From Rivularia sp. PCC 7116 (GTDB lineage: Bacteria; Cyanobacteriota; Cyanobacteriia; Cyanobacteriales; Nostocaceae): a DNA stretch of 64,000 nucleotides. The number at the start of each line of letters is the position of its first letter. Position 1 is the first letter of the stretch. The stretch lies in NCBI RefSeq assembly GCF_000316665.1, contig NC_019678.1:1550001-1614000 (forward strand), written 5' to 3'. The notes under the pieces were generated by a model. It saw nothing but the letters and a program-made list of their open reading frames with translations. It was not told the origin of the DNA and made no database searches. The translations under genes were made by a program, and so were the position numbers. Shown here piece by piece: positions 18,607 through 28,327 of the stretch.

Positions 18607-18903
18607 ATGACTATTTACGTTGGAAATCTTTCCTATCGCGCAACTGAAGCAGACTTGAGAGCAGTGTTCACTGATTATGGTGAAGTTACTAGAGTTGTAT
18701 TACCAACTGACCGCGAAACAGGTAGAATGCGCGGTTTTGCTTTTGTCGATCTCAGCGAAGAATCACAAGAGGATGAAGCTATTTCTGAACTGGATGGAGC
18801 AGAATGGATGGGTCGTCAAATTCGCGTAAACAAAGCTAAGCCAAAAGAAGATAGCCGCCCTAATCGTGATTTTGTAAGAAAGCCTGATTTCCAAGAGCAA
18901 TAA
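18607..18903 (+). CDS. RRM-type RNA-binding protein (cyanobacterial Rbp family)
   Basis: A 98-aa single RNA-recognition-motif protein. RNP2 is IYVGNLSY at residues 3-10 and RNP1 RGFAFVDL at 42-49, with the aromatic residues that stack on RNA. The C-terminal part (KAKPKEDSRPNRDFVRKPDF) is basic, without the long glycine-rich tail of some Rbp proteins. These proteins act as RNA chaperones, often cold induced, and some localise mRNAs at the membrane. It starts at ATG 18607. No rpsU gene follows, although such pairing is common in the group. Confidence 0.93.
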   Translation: MTIYVGNLSYRATEADLRAVFTDYGEVTRVVLPTDRETGRMRGFAFVDLSEESQEDEAISELDGAEWMGRQIRVNKAKPKEDSRPNRDFVRKPDFQEQ

Positions 18904-19644
18904 ATTATTATTATCTATATTGAGGCGGAAACACTCTGGTTGTAATTTGTTTTCTTTATGGAGGAGCGGGCTATTTCAATAGTAATGTGTAGTCTGTTTA
19001 GTCCGCATAGCTAGCCGTTTTGGTAGAGTAGAAAAGAAATGAATCAAATTTTGATTATTTATTTCCTTTTTAAATTGAATCCTGTAAGAAACACAATGTC
19101 GAGTGCCGCTCTAAATAATTCTAAATTACGAATCACTCACTCACTGACTAAGGATTTTATCAATCTTAGTTGAGTATTTTTACTTTGGCTGTTTGTATTT
19201 TCTCGCATTATACAAACAGCGATAAATTATGTCCCAAAATTTCTAGATTGCCGAAAAACTTCATAGAAATAATCCCGACACAATAACGATGGTAGGCAAT
19301 ATCATCAATAGTCGGGTTTTCTTATTTTTGCAAATATTATTCGTAAAAAATATATTGCAATAGACTACACAAAGACTGTAGTCATATATAAAAAACTAAA
19401 ATAACTAAAAAAAACTACGTATTTAGATTAAGTGAAGTGCCTATTAACACATATTTTTTATAGTATTTTATGTATAGATTATACAGAAACAGCGTAAGAA
19501 AAGCGTTATGACCCAGATTGAGGAAGTAATGGTTTCTTTATTTTATCTAAAATCATATTTGCGTTACTAAAATACCTTTCTAATATAGAGGCAGCAACCC
19601 CGGCGTTGCAAACCATAACTTGCCCAATTAGCCAAAGGATTATT
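18904..19644. promoter_or_regulatory. downstream region of rbp and upstream region of fbp
   Basis: About 740 bases without a gene. It holds a terminator-like hairpin (19274-19325) and then the fbp upstream region. A near palindrome GTA-N7-TAC at 19472-19484 has the wrong spacing for NtcA. The promoter of the fbp-tal-zwf-opcA group should be between 19330 and 19640, but -10/-35 boxes could not be assigned with confidence. Confidence 0.4.
19274..19325 (+). terminator. terminator-like hairpin after the RRM gene
   Basis: CCCGAC at 19274-19279 pairs with GTCGGG at 19311-19316, which is followed by TTTTCTTATTTTTG. The 31-base loop contains further short pairing (GATGGTA/TATCATC). Confidence 0.55.
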
Positions 19645-20670
19645 ATGTCACAAGCTTCAGAACATGAAGACAAAGCTTTAGATAGAGATTGTACAACTTT
19701 ATCGCGTCATGTCTTGCAGCAATTTCAAGGTTTTTCAGCACAAGCACAAGATTTAAGTGCGCTGATGAATCGCGTTGCGCTTGCAGGCAAGTTGGTTGCT
19801 CGTCATCTCAGTCGCGCTGGTTTAATGGAAGGCGTTCTTGGTTTTACTGGGGAAGTTAACGTCCAGGGAGAATCCGTCAAAAAGATGGATGTTTACGCTA
19901 ACGATGTGTTTATCTCAGTTTTTAAGCAAAGCGGTTTGGTGTGTCGCTTAGCTTCTGAAGAAATGGATGAACCATACTATATTCCCGAAAATTGTCCAAT
20001 AGGTAGATATACTTTACTTTACGACCCGATAGATGGTTCATCGAATACAGATACAAACTTGAGTTTGGGTTCTATTTTCGCGATTCGTCAGCAGGAAGGT
20101 GAAGATAAAGACGGACAAGCCAAAGATTTGCTTTCCACTGGTGACAAACAAATTGGAGCCGGTTATATCCTTTATGGCCCAAGTACCATGCTTGTCTACA
20201 CTATGGGAAAAGGAGTTCATTCCTTCACTCTCGATCCCAGCTTAGGTGAATTTATACTTACCGAAGAAAACATTAAGATTCCCGATAGCGGTTCTGTGTA
20301 TAGCGTCAACGAAGGAAATTTCTGGCAGTGGGAAGAATCAGTCAGAGAATACGTTCGCTACGTTCACCGTACAGAAGGCTATTCGGCTCGCTACAGTGGA
20401 GCAATGGTTAGCGACATCCATCGAATTTTAGTTCAAGGCGGCGTGTTTCTCTACCCCGGTACGGTACAAAAACCGGAAGGAAAATTACGCTTGCTCTACG
20501 AATCTGCGCCTCTAGCTTATGTCATAGAACAAGCAGGTGGTCGCGCTACTACTGGTAGGATGAATATCTTGGATGTTGTACCGGGAAAGCTACACCAGCG
20601 CACTCCTTTAATCATCGGTAGTAAGGAGAATGTGGCAAAGGTGGAATCTTTTATTCAAAACGGTGACTAA
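19645..20670 (+). CDS. fbp: fructose-1,6-bisphosphatase class I
   Basis: A 341-aa class I FBPase, converting fructose 1,6-bisphosphate to fructose 6-phosphate. Seen: metal-site residues in EEMDEP and the [19 protein letters not shown] motif, [30 protein letters not shown] and [22 protein letters not shown] start at ATG 19645 with ribosome site AAGGA; an upstream TTG frame is unlikely. It is the first gene of the fbp-tal-zwf-opcA group, which links sugar-phosphate recycling to oxidative pentose phosphate flux, important for reductant supply at night and in heterocysts. Confidence 0.96.
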   Translation: MSQASEHEDKALDRDCTTLSRHVLQQFQGFSAQAQDLSALMNRVALAGKLVARHLSRAGLMEGVLGFTGEVNVQGESVKKMDVYANDVFISVFKQSGLVCRLASEEMDEPYYIPENCPIGRYTLLYDPIDGSSNTDTNLSLGSIFAIRQQEGEDKDGQAKDLLSTGDKQIGAGYILYGPSTMLVYTMGKGVHSFTLDPSLGEFILTEENIKIPDSGSVYSVNEGNFWQWEESVREYVRYVHRTEGYSARYSGAMVSDIHRILVQGGVFLYPGTVQKPEGKLRLLYESAPLAYVIEQAGGRATTGRMNILDVVPGKLHQRTPLIIGSKENVAKVESFIQNGD

Positions 20671-20958
20671 ACAGTAATCAGTGAGCAGTTAGCAGTGAGC
20701 AGGGAATAGTTCATATGGCTTATGGTATGGTTTTACATCTTCATGAGATAGTTTTAACCTTAAATCGGCGATCAACTAAAACTAATGTTCGCATTATCAA
20801 GACACTGGTAATTGGTAACTGGTAACTGCTCACTGTTGACTGTTGACTGTTGACTGTTCACTGTAGATTTTATTCCTTTGGTGAGTATCAATACAAAGGT
20901 TTTAGGAGCATTAATAGATAAAGACACAAAAATAAATTTTGGAGTGGAATATAACCAT
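20671..20958. repeat. intergenic tandem repeats between fbp and tal
   Basis: Contains AGCAGTGAGCAG-type repeats (20676-20702) and a TGTTGACTGTTGACTG array (20822-20862). No gene; the tal frame is open back to TTG 20878 but the extension lacks family similarity. Confidence 0.6.
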
Positions 20959-22110
20959 ATGGGCATCACCACAAATCAATTATTAGAAATTAACAAATTC
21001 GGCCAAAGTATTTGGATGGATAATTTAAGTCGCGATATTATCCAAACCGGAGAACTCAAAAATATGGTGGAAAATCAAGGTATAAAAGGAATTACCTCGA
21101 ATCCCAGTATTTTTGAAAAAGCCATTGCTGGTAATGCTATTTACGATAAAGATATAGAAGCCGGGATTAGCAAAGGATTATCAACCCAAGAAATTTACGA
21201 ATCTTTAGCTTTTGAAGATATTCGTAACGCTTGCGATATTTTGCATCCGGTATACGAAGCGACAGATGGATTGGATGGTTATGTAAGCATTGAAGTACCG
21301 CCAACTATTGCCAACGATACCCAAAAAACTATTGAAGAAGCAAGACGCTACTTTAAAGAAGTTGGTAGGGAAAATCTAATGATTAAAATTCCCGGAACAG
21401 AAGCAGGTTTACCAGCAGTAGAGCAAGTAATATCTGAGGGTATGAATGTCAACATTACGCTATTGTTTTCCGTGGATAGTTATGTAAATACCGCTTGGGC
21501 TTACATTCGCGGTTTGGAAAAACGAGTAGCTGAAGGTAAAGATATTAGCAAAATTTCTTCTGTAGCTAGTTTCTTCCTTAGCCGAATTGATTCCAAAATT
21601 GATGGAAAAATTGACGAAAAGTTAAGCAAAGGTGTTGGGGACATTAATTTAGAAGCCAAACTCAAATCTGTAAAAGGAAAAGTAGCGATCGCTAATGCGA
21701 AGATTGCTTATCAAGAGTACAAAAAGATTATCAGTGACAAGCGTTGGCAAGCTTTAGCTGAAAAAGGTGCCAGCGTACAGCGTTTATTGTGGGCAAGCAC
21801 AAGCACCAAAGACCCCAGCTACAGCGATGTTATGTACGTTGATGAGTTAATTGGTAAAGATACCGTTAATACCCTGCCACCAGTAACAATCGAAGCTTGC
21901 GCGGACCATTGCGACGTAGAGTCCAGAGTCGAAACCGACGTAGAAGCAGCATACAAAGTCATCGAAAGTCTCAAAGACCCAGATATTAACATTGACCTCG
22001 ATACAGTCATGGACGAATTGCTTGCCGAAGGCATTGATAAGTTTATCAAACCCTTCCAATCCTTAATAAGTTCCTTAGAAGACAAAGTAAAGCAATTATC
22101 GCCTGTTTAA
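20959..22110 (+). CDS. tal: transaldolase
   Basis: A 383-aa transaldolase of the longer type found in cyanobacteria and actinobacteria; it moves dihydroxyacetone units between sedoheptulose 7-phosphate and glyceraldehyde 3-phosphate. Seen: QSIWMDNLSRDI, GITSNPSIFEKAI, the ENLMIKIPGTEAGLPA stretch with the Schiff-base lysine, NVNITLLFS and QRLLWASTSTKDP. ATG 20959 is chosen because other Tal proteins start just before QSIWMDN. It lies between fbp and zwf in the same direction, as in Nostoc. Confidence 0.95.
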   Translation: MGITTNQLLEINKFGQSIWMDNLSRDIIQTGELKNMVENQGIKGITSNPSIFEKAIAGNAIYDKDIEAGISKGLSTQEIYESLAFEDIRNACDILHPVYEATDGLDGYVSIEVPPTIANDTQKTIEEARRYFKEVGRENLMIKIPGTEAGLPAVEQVISEGMNVNITLLFSVDSYVNTAWAYIRGLEKRVAEGKDISKISSVASFFLSRIDSKIDGKIDEKLSKGVGDINLEAKLKSVKGKVAIANAKIAYQEYKKIISDKRWQALAEKGASVQRLLWASTSTKDPSYSDVMYVDELIGKDTVNTLPPVTIEACADHCDVESRVETDVEAAYKVIESLKDPDINIDLDTVMDELLAEGIDKFIKPFQSLISSLEDKVKQLSPV

Positions 22111-22281
22111 TAAATAAGGAATAGGAATAGGACAATGGGCATTGGGCATTGGGGATGCCTGTGAAGATCAAAGGTTAAAGGTTAATAACTCCTAACTCTA
22201 AAATCCCTATGCCCCATGCCCCATGCCCCAGCAAAAGCAAAAGTAAAAGTAAAAGTAAATCTAAAATCCAAAATCTAAATT

Positions 22282-23811
22282 ATGGTTAGTGTGCTAGAAA
22301 ATCCGCTGCGGGTTGGCTTGCAACAGCAAGGAATGGCTGAACCCCAGATTATTACTATTTTTGGTGCTTCTGGAGATTTGACCTGGCGCAAACTAGTCCC
22401 AGCGTTGTATAAATTGCGACAAGAAAGGCGAATCCCTCCAGAAACTACTATTGTTGGTGTAGCGCGACGCGACTGGAGCCACGAGTACTTCCGCGAGCAA
22501 ATGCGTAAGGGCATGGAAGAAGCCCACGGTGGCGTAGGCTCTGAAGAATTATGGAATGATTTTGTTAATGGTCTTTATTACTGTTCTGGTAATATAGACA
22601 ACCCAGAAAGCTACCATAAACTTAATAGTCTTCTAAGTGAATTAGATGAAAAGCGAGGAACTAGAGGTAATAGATTATTCTACCTGTCCGTAGCTCCTAA
22701 GTTCTTCCCCGAAGCTATCAAACAATTAGGCTCCGGCGGAATGCTAGAAGACCCAGATAAACATCGTTTGGTTATTGAAAAACCTTTTGGTAGAGATTTA
22801 GCATCTGCTAAAAGCCTCAACCGAGTAGTACAAAAATATTGTAAAGAAGAACAGGTCTATCGAATTGACCACTATTTAGGTAAAGAAACGGTTCAAAACT
22901 TATTAGTATTCCGCTTCGCAAATGCTATTTTTGAACCTTTATGGAACCGTAATTTTGTAGACCACGTACAAATAACAGTAGCAGAAACAGTAGGGGTTGA
23001 AGACCGCGCGGGTTATTACGAAAGCTCCGGCGCACTGCGAGATATGTTGCAAAACCATTTGATGCAGCTTTATTGTCTTACAGCAATGGAAGCTCCGAAT
23101 GCTATGGATGCCGACAGCATCCGCACTGAGAAAGTGAAGGTGTTGCGTGCAACAAGACTTGCAGACGTAGAGAATTTAGCTTATTCCGCAGTGCGCGGTC
23201 AATATAGTGCTGGTTGGATGAAAGGCGAACAGGTGCCAGGGTATCACGACGAACCAGGAGTAGACCCGAATTCCACAACACCCACTTTTGTAGCGACAAA
23301 ATTTGTAATTGATAACTGGCGCTGGAAAGGAGTCCCCTTCTACTTACGTACCGGTAAGCGGATGCCCAAGAAAGTCAGCGAGATTTCCATTCACTTCCGC
23401 GAAGTTCCTTCACAGATATTTGCATCTGCCGCACAACAGAAAAGTGCCAATATTTTGACAATGCGGATTCAGCCTAACGAAGGTATTTCTTTGCGTTTTG
23501 ACGTAAAAGTACCTGGAGGAGATTTTCGTACACGTGCCGTTGACATGGACTTTACCTATGGTTCCTTCGGTTTACAGGCGAAATCCGATGCATACGACCG
23601 CCTATTTTTAGATTGTATGATGGGCGACCAAACTTTGTTTACCAGAGGGGATGAAGTAGAAGCCGCTTGGCAAGTAGTAACACCCATATTAAGCGCATGG
23701 GATGCACCAGCAGATCCAGCAACAGTTCCTGGATATGAAGCCGGTACCTGGGAACCTGTAGAAGCAGAACTATTGATTAACCGAGACAATCGCCGTTGGC
23801 GCAGGCTTTAA
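22282..23811 (+). CDS. zwf: glucose-6-phosphate 1-dehydrogenase
   Basis: A 509-aa enzyme oxidising glucose 6-phosphate with NADP+, the entry step of the oxidative pentose phosphate pathway. The NADP-binding GASGDL lies at residues 28-33, the substrate and catalytic motif RIDHYLGK at 194-201, and EKPFGRD at about 166-172. The length is typical. In cyanobacteria the enzyme is redox regulated and activated by OpcA, whose gene follows 150 bp downstream. Starts at ATG 22282. Confidence 0.97.
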   Translation: MVSVLENPLRVGLQQQGMAEPQIITIFGASGDLTWRKLVPALYKLRQERRIPPETTIVGVARRDWSHEYFREQMRKGMEEAHGGVGSEELWNDFVNGLYYCSGNIDNPESYHKLNSLLSELDEKRGTRGNRLFYLSVAPKFFPEAIKQLGSGGMLEDPDKHRLVIEKPFGRDLASAKSLNRVVQKYCKEEQVYRIDHYLGKETVQNLLVFRFANAIFEPLWNRNFVDHVQITVAETVGVEDRAGYYESSGALRDMLQNHLMQLYCLTAMEAPNAMDADSIRTEKVKVLRATRLADVENLAYSAVRGQYSAGWMKGEQVPGYHDEPGVDPNSTTPTFVATKFVIDNWRWKGVPFYLRTGKRMPKKVSEISIHFREVPSQIFASAAQQKSANILTMRIQPNEGISLRFDVKVPGGDFRTRAVDMDFTYGSFGLQAKSDAYDRLFLDCMMGDQTLFTRGDEVEAAWQVVTPILSAWDAPADPATVPGYEAGTWEPVEAELLINRDNRRWRRL

Positions 23812-23821
23812 AGAGTTTTTA

Positions 23822-23951
23822 GTTGTTAGTTTTTGGTTGTTAGTTGTTGGTTGTTAGTTGTTAGTTGTTATTGTTCAAACCACTATCTACTAACCACTAT
23901 CTACTAACCACTATCTACTAACTACTATCTACTAACCACTATCCACTATCC
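23822..23951. repeat. two tandem repeat blocks between zwf and opcA
   Basis: The first block (23822-23875) is made of TTGTTAG/TTGGTTG heptamers. The second (23878-23951) has about five copies of the 14-mer CCACTATCTACTAA. The two are near complements in base composition and could form a long weak hairpin in the zwf-opcA transcript. Confidence 0.75.
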
Positions 23952-23960
23952 AAAATTGTT

Positions 23961-25340
23961 ATGACTCAAGCACCGACTATTTTTTCACTTCAGGCTCCCA
24001 AAGATGTTTCGCTCAACGAAATTGAAGCTGAGTTAAATAAAATCTGGCAAAGTTACGGTATCGGCGGTGAAGATGGAGCGCTTCCAGCAGCTACGCGGGC
24101 TACTACCTTTACTTTGGTGGTTTACGAACCAGAACAAACTCAGTATTTGCTAGCTGCTTTGGGATACTATAGCGGTCCGATTGATGGTATCCTGGGGCCA
24201 CAAACGGTATCGGCTTTGCGAGATGCACAAAAATCTCTTGGTTTGGAACGAACTGGTAAAGCGAGTCCGCAAGTTTTAGCAAGACTGCGGGAAGAAGTTG
24301 CTAAACTTCATCGCGGTGGGCAAACTCCAGATAACAATGGTAGTAGTGCTGCTGAGTATAGTCCAGATGCAGCCAGCGCCAGAATTGCTGACGAAATTGC
24401 TTTACGTAACCCCTGCCGGATTATCAGTTTGATACCCATAGTTGGTGAAGATGAAGGGGTTAAGGCACAAGTTTCAGCTTATTGTCCGATTCAAAAACAA
24501 TCATCATCTTCGCTTGTTTGTTGCGAATACATTACTTTAACCGGAACCGCCACGGCTTTAGAACGTATTGGTGGTATGATTCCAGCATTGTTGATTGGTG
24601 GTTTACCCAAGTTTATTTGGTGGAAAGCAACACCAGATCCAAATAATGCTTTATTTAAGAGGCTTTCGGCTGTATGCGATAACGTGATCGTTGATTCGTG
24701 CGATTTCAACGAACCAGAAAACGATTTGCTCAGCCTGCAAGCATTGATAGAAAATGGTATACCCCTAGCAGATTTAAACTGGCGACGTGTGGGAGGATGG
24801 CAAGAATTAACAGCAGAAGCCTACGATCCTCCAGCACGACTTAAAGCTTTATCAGAGGTTGATAGAGTAAATATCGACCATGAAAAAGGCAACCCCACCC
24901 AAGCATTACTATTTTTGGGTTGGTTAGCAAGTCGTTTAAAATGGCGTGCGGTTTCCTACGAGCAAGAACTCGGCGACTATAATATTAGACGCTTCAAGTT
25001 TATGTCCGACGAGCAACGGGAAATAGAAACCGAATTAGCAGGAGTTCCAGTAGCTGATGTCGGCGATATTCCCGGTGATTTGATTGCTATACGTTTAAGT
25101 TCTACAAATCCACAAGCAAACTGCGGCACCTTGATTTGTTCCGAAACCGGTGGCTGTATGCGAATGGAAACCCAAGGTGGTGCCCAATCTGCTGGGGTAT
25201 TTCAACAAATAACATCACTTTCCGAACAAAAAGCCGAAGCTTTGCTTTCTCAACAAGTACAGCGTTGGGGTAAAGAAGCACTTTTTGAAGAAAGTTTAGG
25301 AGTTACAGCGCAATTGATTAAGTTAGCTAAAAAGAGTTAG
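23961..25340 (+). CDS. opcA: glucose-6-phosphate dehydrogenase assembly/activator protein OpcA
   Basis: A 459-aa OpcA, needed to activate and oligomerise cyanobacterial G6PDH. Seen: an N-terminal part, a peptidoglycan-binding-like helical domain at about 55-115 (LLAALGYYSGPIDGILGPQT) as in other cyanobacterial OpcA, and the OpcA core with NPCRIISLIPI, GGLPKFIWWKATP and DSCDFNEPENDL. It is the last gene of the fbp-tal-zwf-opcA group; a strong hairpin at 25412 follows. Whether the PGBD-like part still binds any glycan is unknown. Confidence 0.96.
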   Translation: MTQAPTIFSLQAPKDVSLNEIEAELNKIWQSYGIGGEDGALPAATRATTFTLVVYEPEQTQYLLAALGYYSGPIDGILGPQTVSALRDAQKSLGLERTGKASPQVLARLREEVAKLHRGGQTPDNNGSSAAEYSPDAASARIADEIALRNPCRIISLIPIVGEDEGVKAQVSAYCPIQKQSSSSLVCCEYITLTGTATALERIGGMIPALLIGGLPKFIWWKATPDPNNALFKRLSAVCDNVIVDSCDFNEPENDLLSLQALIENGIPLADLNWRRVGGWQELTAEAYDPPARLKALSEVDRVNIDHEKGNPTQALLFLGWLASRLKWRAVSYEQELGDYNIRRFKFMSDEQREIETELAGVPVADVGDIPGDLIAIRLSSTNPQANCGTLICSETGGCMRMETQGGAQSAGVFQQITSLSEQKAEALLSQQVQRWGKEALFEESLGVTAQLIKLAKKS

Positions 25341-25411
25341 TTATTAGGAGTTAGTTATTAGGAGTTAGAGCATTTCACCTTGATGGTGATACATACATAT
25401 TAATCTTGTAG

Positions 25412-25436
25412 AGACGTTGCAATGCAACGTCTTTTT
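25412..25436. terminator. terminator-like palindrome AGACGTTGCA-A-TGCAACGTCT
   Basis: A perfect 10-bp stem with one-base loop at 25412-25432, followed by TTTTATATTTT. It probably ends the opcA transcript. A palindrome with the same ends but a different arm core is at 39944-39964. Confidence 0.75.
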
Positions 25437-25582
25437 ATATTTTGGTATATACAGAGTCTCGTTACAAATCATTATAAAAATAATTATTAATAAATTCTAG
25501 GCAAAAACACCTGTAAAATTCATAATTCATAACTAATAATTTCCAACTCCTAACTCATAACTCTTAACTCCTAACTTTCTTT

Positions 25583-27019
25583 ATGGCTTTGATTATTGCA
25601 GGAGAACGCAGTGGAGTAGGCAAAACTACGGTTACGCTTGCTCTATTGTCGTATTTATCTAAGCGTGGTTTACAGGTGCAGTCTTTTAAAGTGGGGCCGG
25701 ATTATATCGATCCTATGTTTCACAAGTATGTTACAAATCGTGCTTGTCGTAATTTAGACCCCGTTTTAACTTCGGAAAGTTATGTCAAAAAATGTTTTTA
25801 TAAATACTCAAGATTAAGTGAATATACTTTGATTGAAGGAGTAATGGGTTTATTTGATGGCGTTAAAACCTCACCCCTGCCCCTCTCCTTAGTAAGGAGA
25901 GGGGTTGATAATTTTGCAAGTACCGCTCATATCGCAAAATTATTAAATTTACCTGTATTGTTAGTAATCGATTGCAGCCGCTTATCAGGTTCAGTTGCCG
26001 CAATTGTTCATGGTTATTCCTCCTTCGATAAAGATATTCAAATTGCAGGAGTAGTATTAAACCGCGTTGGTAGCGATCGCCATTTATCTCTCCTCAAAAA
26101 TTCTCTGCAATCTTTACCTATTCCTATTATTGGTGTATTAAAGCGGCAAGATAATATTACAATCCGCGATAGGCATTTAGGTTTAGTACCAACGGCAGAA
26201 ATTCCTGAATTAAATCAATTAATAGATAAACTTGCAAATCTTGGCGAAAATTGCTTTGACTGGGAAAATTTACTACCCCTCTTACAAAACACAGAAATTT
26301 CTCCCCCCTCTCCCCCCTCTTCCCCTACCCACTCTTTGCCCAAAATCGCAGTGGCTTACGACAAAGCTTTCAATTTCTATTACCAAGACAATTTGGACTT
26401 ATTGCAAGAGTTAGGCGCAGAATTAATTTTTTGGAGTCCTTTAAAAGATAAAAATTTACCCAAAGATATCAGAGGAATGTACTTTGGTGGTGGTTTTCCG
26501 GAAGTTTTCGCGCAACAATTAGCAGAAAATAATCGCACGCGAGATGCTGTAAAAGCTGCGATTGTTTCGGGAATGCCGACAATTGCTGAATGTGGAGGTT
26601 TGATGTATTTATGCGAGCAAATTGTAGATATGAACGGTAAATCCTGGGAAATGGTAGGAGTTTTACCAACTAAATCGGTAATGGATAAGCGTTTAACTTT
26701 GGGGTACCGTCGCGCTACAGCTTTACAAGATAGTTTATTAGTAGACGCTGGAAAAACAATTTATGGACATGAATTTCATCGTTCGAGTTTAATCGTTGAT
26801 TCCGATAAACCTTTATATCAAACTTATAGATTTGATTGCGATGAATTTATGGGTAAAGAAGGATGGAATTCACCGCCAAATATTCACGCTTCATATATTC
26901 ATATGCATTGGGGAAATAGTAGAGAAATCCCCCAAAAATTTGTAGATAAATGTCGGGTTTTTGATAGCCTTGGGAATGTCAAAGATTACTTAAACCTCAC
27001 CCCTTTCCCCTCTCCTTAG
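25583..27019 (+). CDS. cobB: cobyrinate a,c-diamide synthase
   Basis: A 478-aa CobB/CbiA-type enzyme that amidates cobyrinate side chains in cobalamin synthesis, using ATP and glutamine. The N-terminal P-loop is GERSGVGKTT; the C-terminal class I glutamine amidotransferase has the nucleophile in AECGGLMYL and GHEFHRS. Two oddities: a palindromic repeat inserted in frame at 25868-25905 codes for TSPLPLSLVRRGV after LFDGVK, and the same repeat forms the C-terminal end (LNLTPFPSP) and stop. A Pro/Ser-rich insert (PPSPPSSPTHS) lies between the domains. B12 need fits the class II reductase and radical SAM enzyme of the window. Confidence 0.93.
   Translation: MALIIAGERSGVGKTTVTLALLSYLSKRGLQVQSFKVGPDYIDPMFHKYVTNRACRNLDPVLTSESYVKKCFYKYSRLSEYTLIEGVMGLFDGVKTSPLPLSLVRRGVDNFASTAHIAKLLNLPVLLVIDCSRLSGSVAAIVHGYSSFDKDIQIAGVVLNRVGSDRHLSLLKNSLQSLPIPIIGVLKRQDNITIRDRHLGLVPTAEIPELNQLIDKLANLGENCFDWENLLPLLQNTEISPPSPPSSPTHSLPKIAVAYDKAFNFYYQDNLDLLQELGAELIFWSPLKDKNLPKDIRGMYFGGGFPEVFAQQLAENNRTRDAVKAAIVSGMPTIAECGGLMYLCEQIVDMNGKSWEMVGVLPTKSVMDKRLTLGYRRATALQDSLLVDAGKTIYGHEFHRSSLIVDSDKPLYQTYRFDCDEFMGKEGWNSPPNIHASYIHMHWGNSREIPQKFVDKCRVFDSLGNVKDYLNLTPFPSP
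25868..25905. repeat. palindromic repeat inserted in frame within cobB
   Basis: CCTCACCCCTGCCCCTCTCC is followed by TTAGTAAGGAGAGGGG, so the core CCCTCTCCTTA/TAAGGAGAGGG is an 11-bp inverted repeat. The same element appears at 26993-27050, 27826-27866, 46300-46362 and in several copies at 59071-59262. Here it adds about 13 codons without breaking the frame. Confidence 0.85.
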
Positions 27020-27056
27020 TAAGGAGAAGGATGTCGTTAGGCGTGGCGAGGTTTTA
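26993..27056. repeat. palindromic repeat at the cobB 3' end
   Basis: A second copy of the CCTCACCCC...CTCTCCTTAGTAAGGAGA element, followed by GGATGTCGTTAGGCGTGGCGAGGTTTTA. It supplies the last residues and the TAG stop of cobB and may act as its terminator. Confidence 0.8.
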
Positions 27057-27151
27057 TTTTATTACTCATTTAGCAGAAAAGCGCCATATAATTCAATGGT
27101 TCTAAAAAAAATTAGAACTATCTCTATTTTCTAATTTCTCAGCCATTATAT

Positions 27152-27583
27152 TCAACTCATCTTACTTGCATCATTATTCAACTTACGAATCAACCGCGAT
27201 AATTCGCGAATAATATTGACTGCAATTTCGGGTGTTTCTTCAATAGCATCATCAAGTTGTTCTTGAGTTAATTCCAAACACTCACAAGCATCTATTGTAG
27301 TAGCAGAAGCCGAACGCGGTTGAGTATCAAATACTGCCATTTCACCAAAGTATTTGCCTTGTGGAATTACTGCTAGCGTTCGGTTATTTAAATGAATTTT
27401 CACTTTTCCAGAAACAACAATATAAAGGGATTGTCCTTGTTCTCCCTGCCTAAAAATATTGCAATTTGGTGGAAACCAAAGTTCGTTCATTGCAGAAGCT
27501 AATCGGACAATAAAATCATCTCGTAATTCTTTAAATATCGGAACTTGACGTACAAATAATAATCGGTCAACACTGGTTAACAT
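27152..27583 (-). CDS. cyclic nucleotide-binding domain protein
   Basis: A 143-aa protein made of one cNMP-binding domain without an attached HTH or channel. Seen: FKELRDDFIVRLASAMNE, the beta-roll with FRQGEQGQSLYIVVSGKVK, and the phosphate-binding cassette FGEMAVFDTQPRSASATT, with the Arg that binds the cyclic phosphate. Helices follow to the C-terminus. It lies downstream of the HEAT/transporter gene on the same strand, with a four-helix-bundle gene between. Likely a regulatory subunit sensing cAMP or cGMP; partner not shown. Confidence 0.9.
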   Translation of the reverse strand: MLTSVDRLLFVRQVPIFKELRDDFIVRLASAMNELWFPPNCNIFRQGEQGQSLYIVVSGKVKIHLNNRTLAVIPQGKYFGEMAVFDTQPRSASATTIDACECLELTQEQLDDAIEETPEIAVNIIRELSRLIRKLNNDASKMS

Positions 27584-27655
27584 AAAATTTGAGTGAATTG
27601 ATAGTGGTTAGTTGTTAGTGGTTATATCATTTCTTTATAAAGATGCGCCGAATTA

Positions 27656-27712
27656 AGCCTACGCAGGTAGGCTTTGTATCAGTAGCTCCACTCTTTCAGA
27701 GTGAGAGCGATT
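27656..27712. repeat. two-hairpin repeat, copy B
   Basis: AGCCTAC-GCAG-GTAGGCT is followed by TTTGT, then a second hairpin GCTC-CACTCT/AGAGTG-A-GAGC with a bulged A, then GATT. It matches copy A (13259-13315) and copy C (38387-38440) in layout, but stem bases differ in compensating pairs. Confidence 0.8.
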
Positions 27713-27831
27713 GAGCGCAGCCTCATACAGAATTGGTATTAGTTGTTAGTTATTAGTTGTTTTTTTAGCTTTTTATTGTATTGCTGCTCTCTCAGGATAT
27801 AGCAGTTTTCAGTTGAATATAATACACCCCT

Positions 27832-28248
27832 CTACTGGCGGAAGGAGAGGGGAAGGGGGTGAGGTTTATTAAACTGTATTGCACTCAAATGAAAAGCGCT
27901 ATATTTAAAATAAGCGTTTAATTTAGGTGAGAGTTCGTCAACAATAGGCTGAATTACATTTATTTGTTCATTTGTTAATAATTTACGAGTATATGCTCTT
28001 CTTAACCAATATCTTGTTTCATGCAAGGAAGCTCTGGCAATTTTTACAAATCGTAGATTATCTTTAAAATTATAACGACCGCTTCCTTCTGCAATATTCG
28101 CACCAATACTGTCAGCGGAACGAATGATTTGCTTACCTACTGTATCTGTAGCTAATTGATTCCAAAATATAACAATATTCCAAACATAATCTGCTAATTT
28201 TTCGGCTAATTGAAAAACTCGCAAATTTTCAAAATTAGATTTTTCCAT
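27832..28248 (-). CDS. four-helix bundle protein (S23 / 23S rRNA intervening-sequence type)
   Basis: A 138-aa protein of the four-helix-bundle family first described in 23S rRNA intervening sequences. Seen: NLRVFQLAEKLADYVW, the hallmark SADSIGANIAEGSGR, then KIARASLHETRYWLRRA. These proteins form ring-like oligomers and are often near mobile or variable DNA; some are accessory to diversity-generating retroelements, but no such element is here. The last residues (NKPHPLPLSFRQ) come from a palindromic repeat overlapping the 3' end. The gene sits between the HEAT and cNMP genes and may be a later arrival. Confidence 0.88.
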   Translation of the reverse strand: MEKSNFENLRVFQLAEKLADYVWNIVIFWNQLATDTVGKQIIRSADSIGANIAEGSGRYNFKDNLRFVKIARASLHETRYWLRRAYTRKLLTNEQINVIQPIVDELSPKLNAYFKYSAFHLSAIQFNKPHPLPLSFRQ

Positions 28249-28327
28249 TTTAATTGGTTTTATAATTAAGAAAAAATATTATCCACCATCCACCATCAAC
28301 TATTCACTAACAACTAACAACTATCCA

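Noticed and set aside
19472-19484. NtcA-like site GTA-N7-TAC upstream of fbp
   Set aside because: NtcA sites need GTA-N8-TAC; the spacing is one base short.
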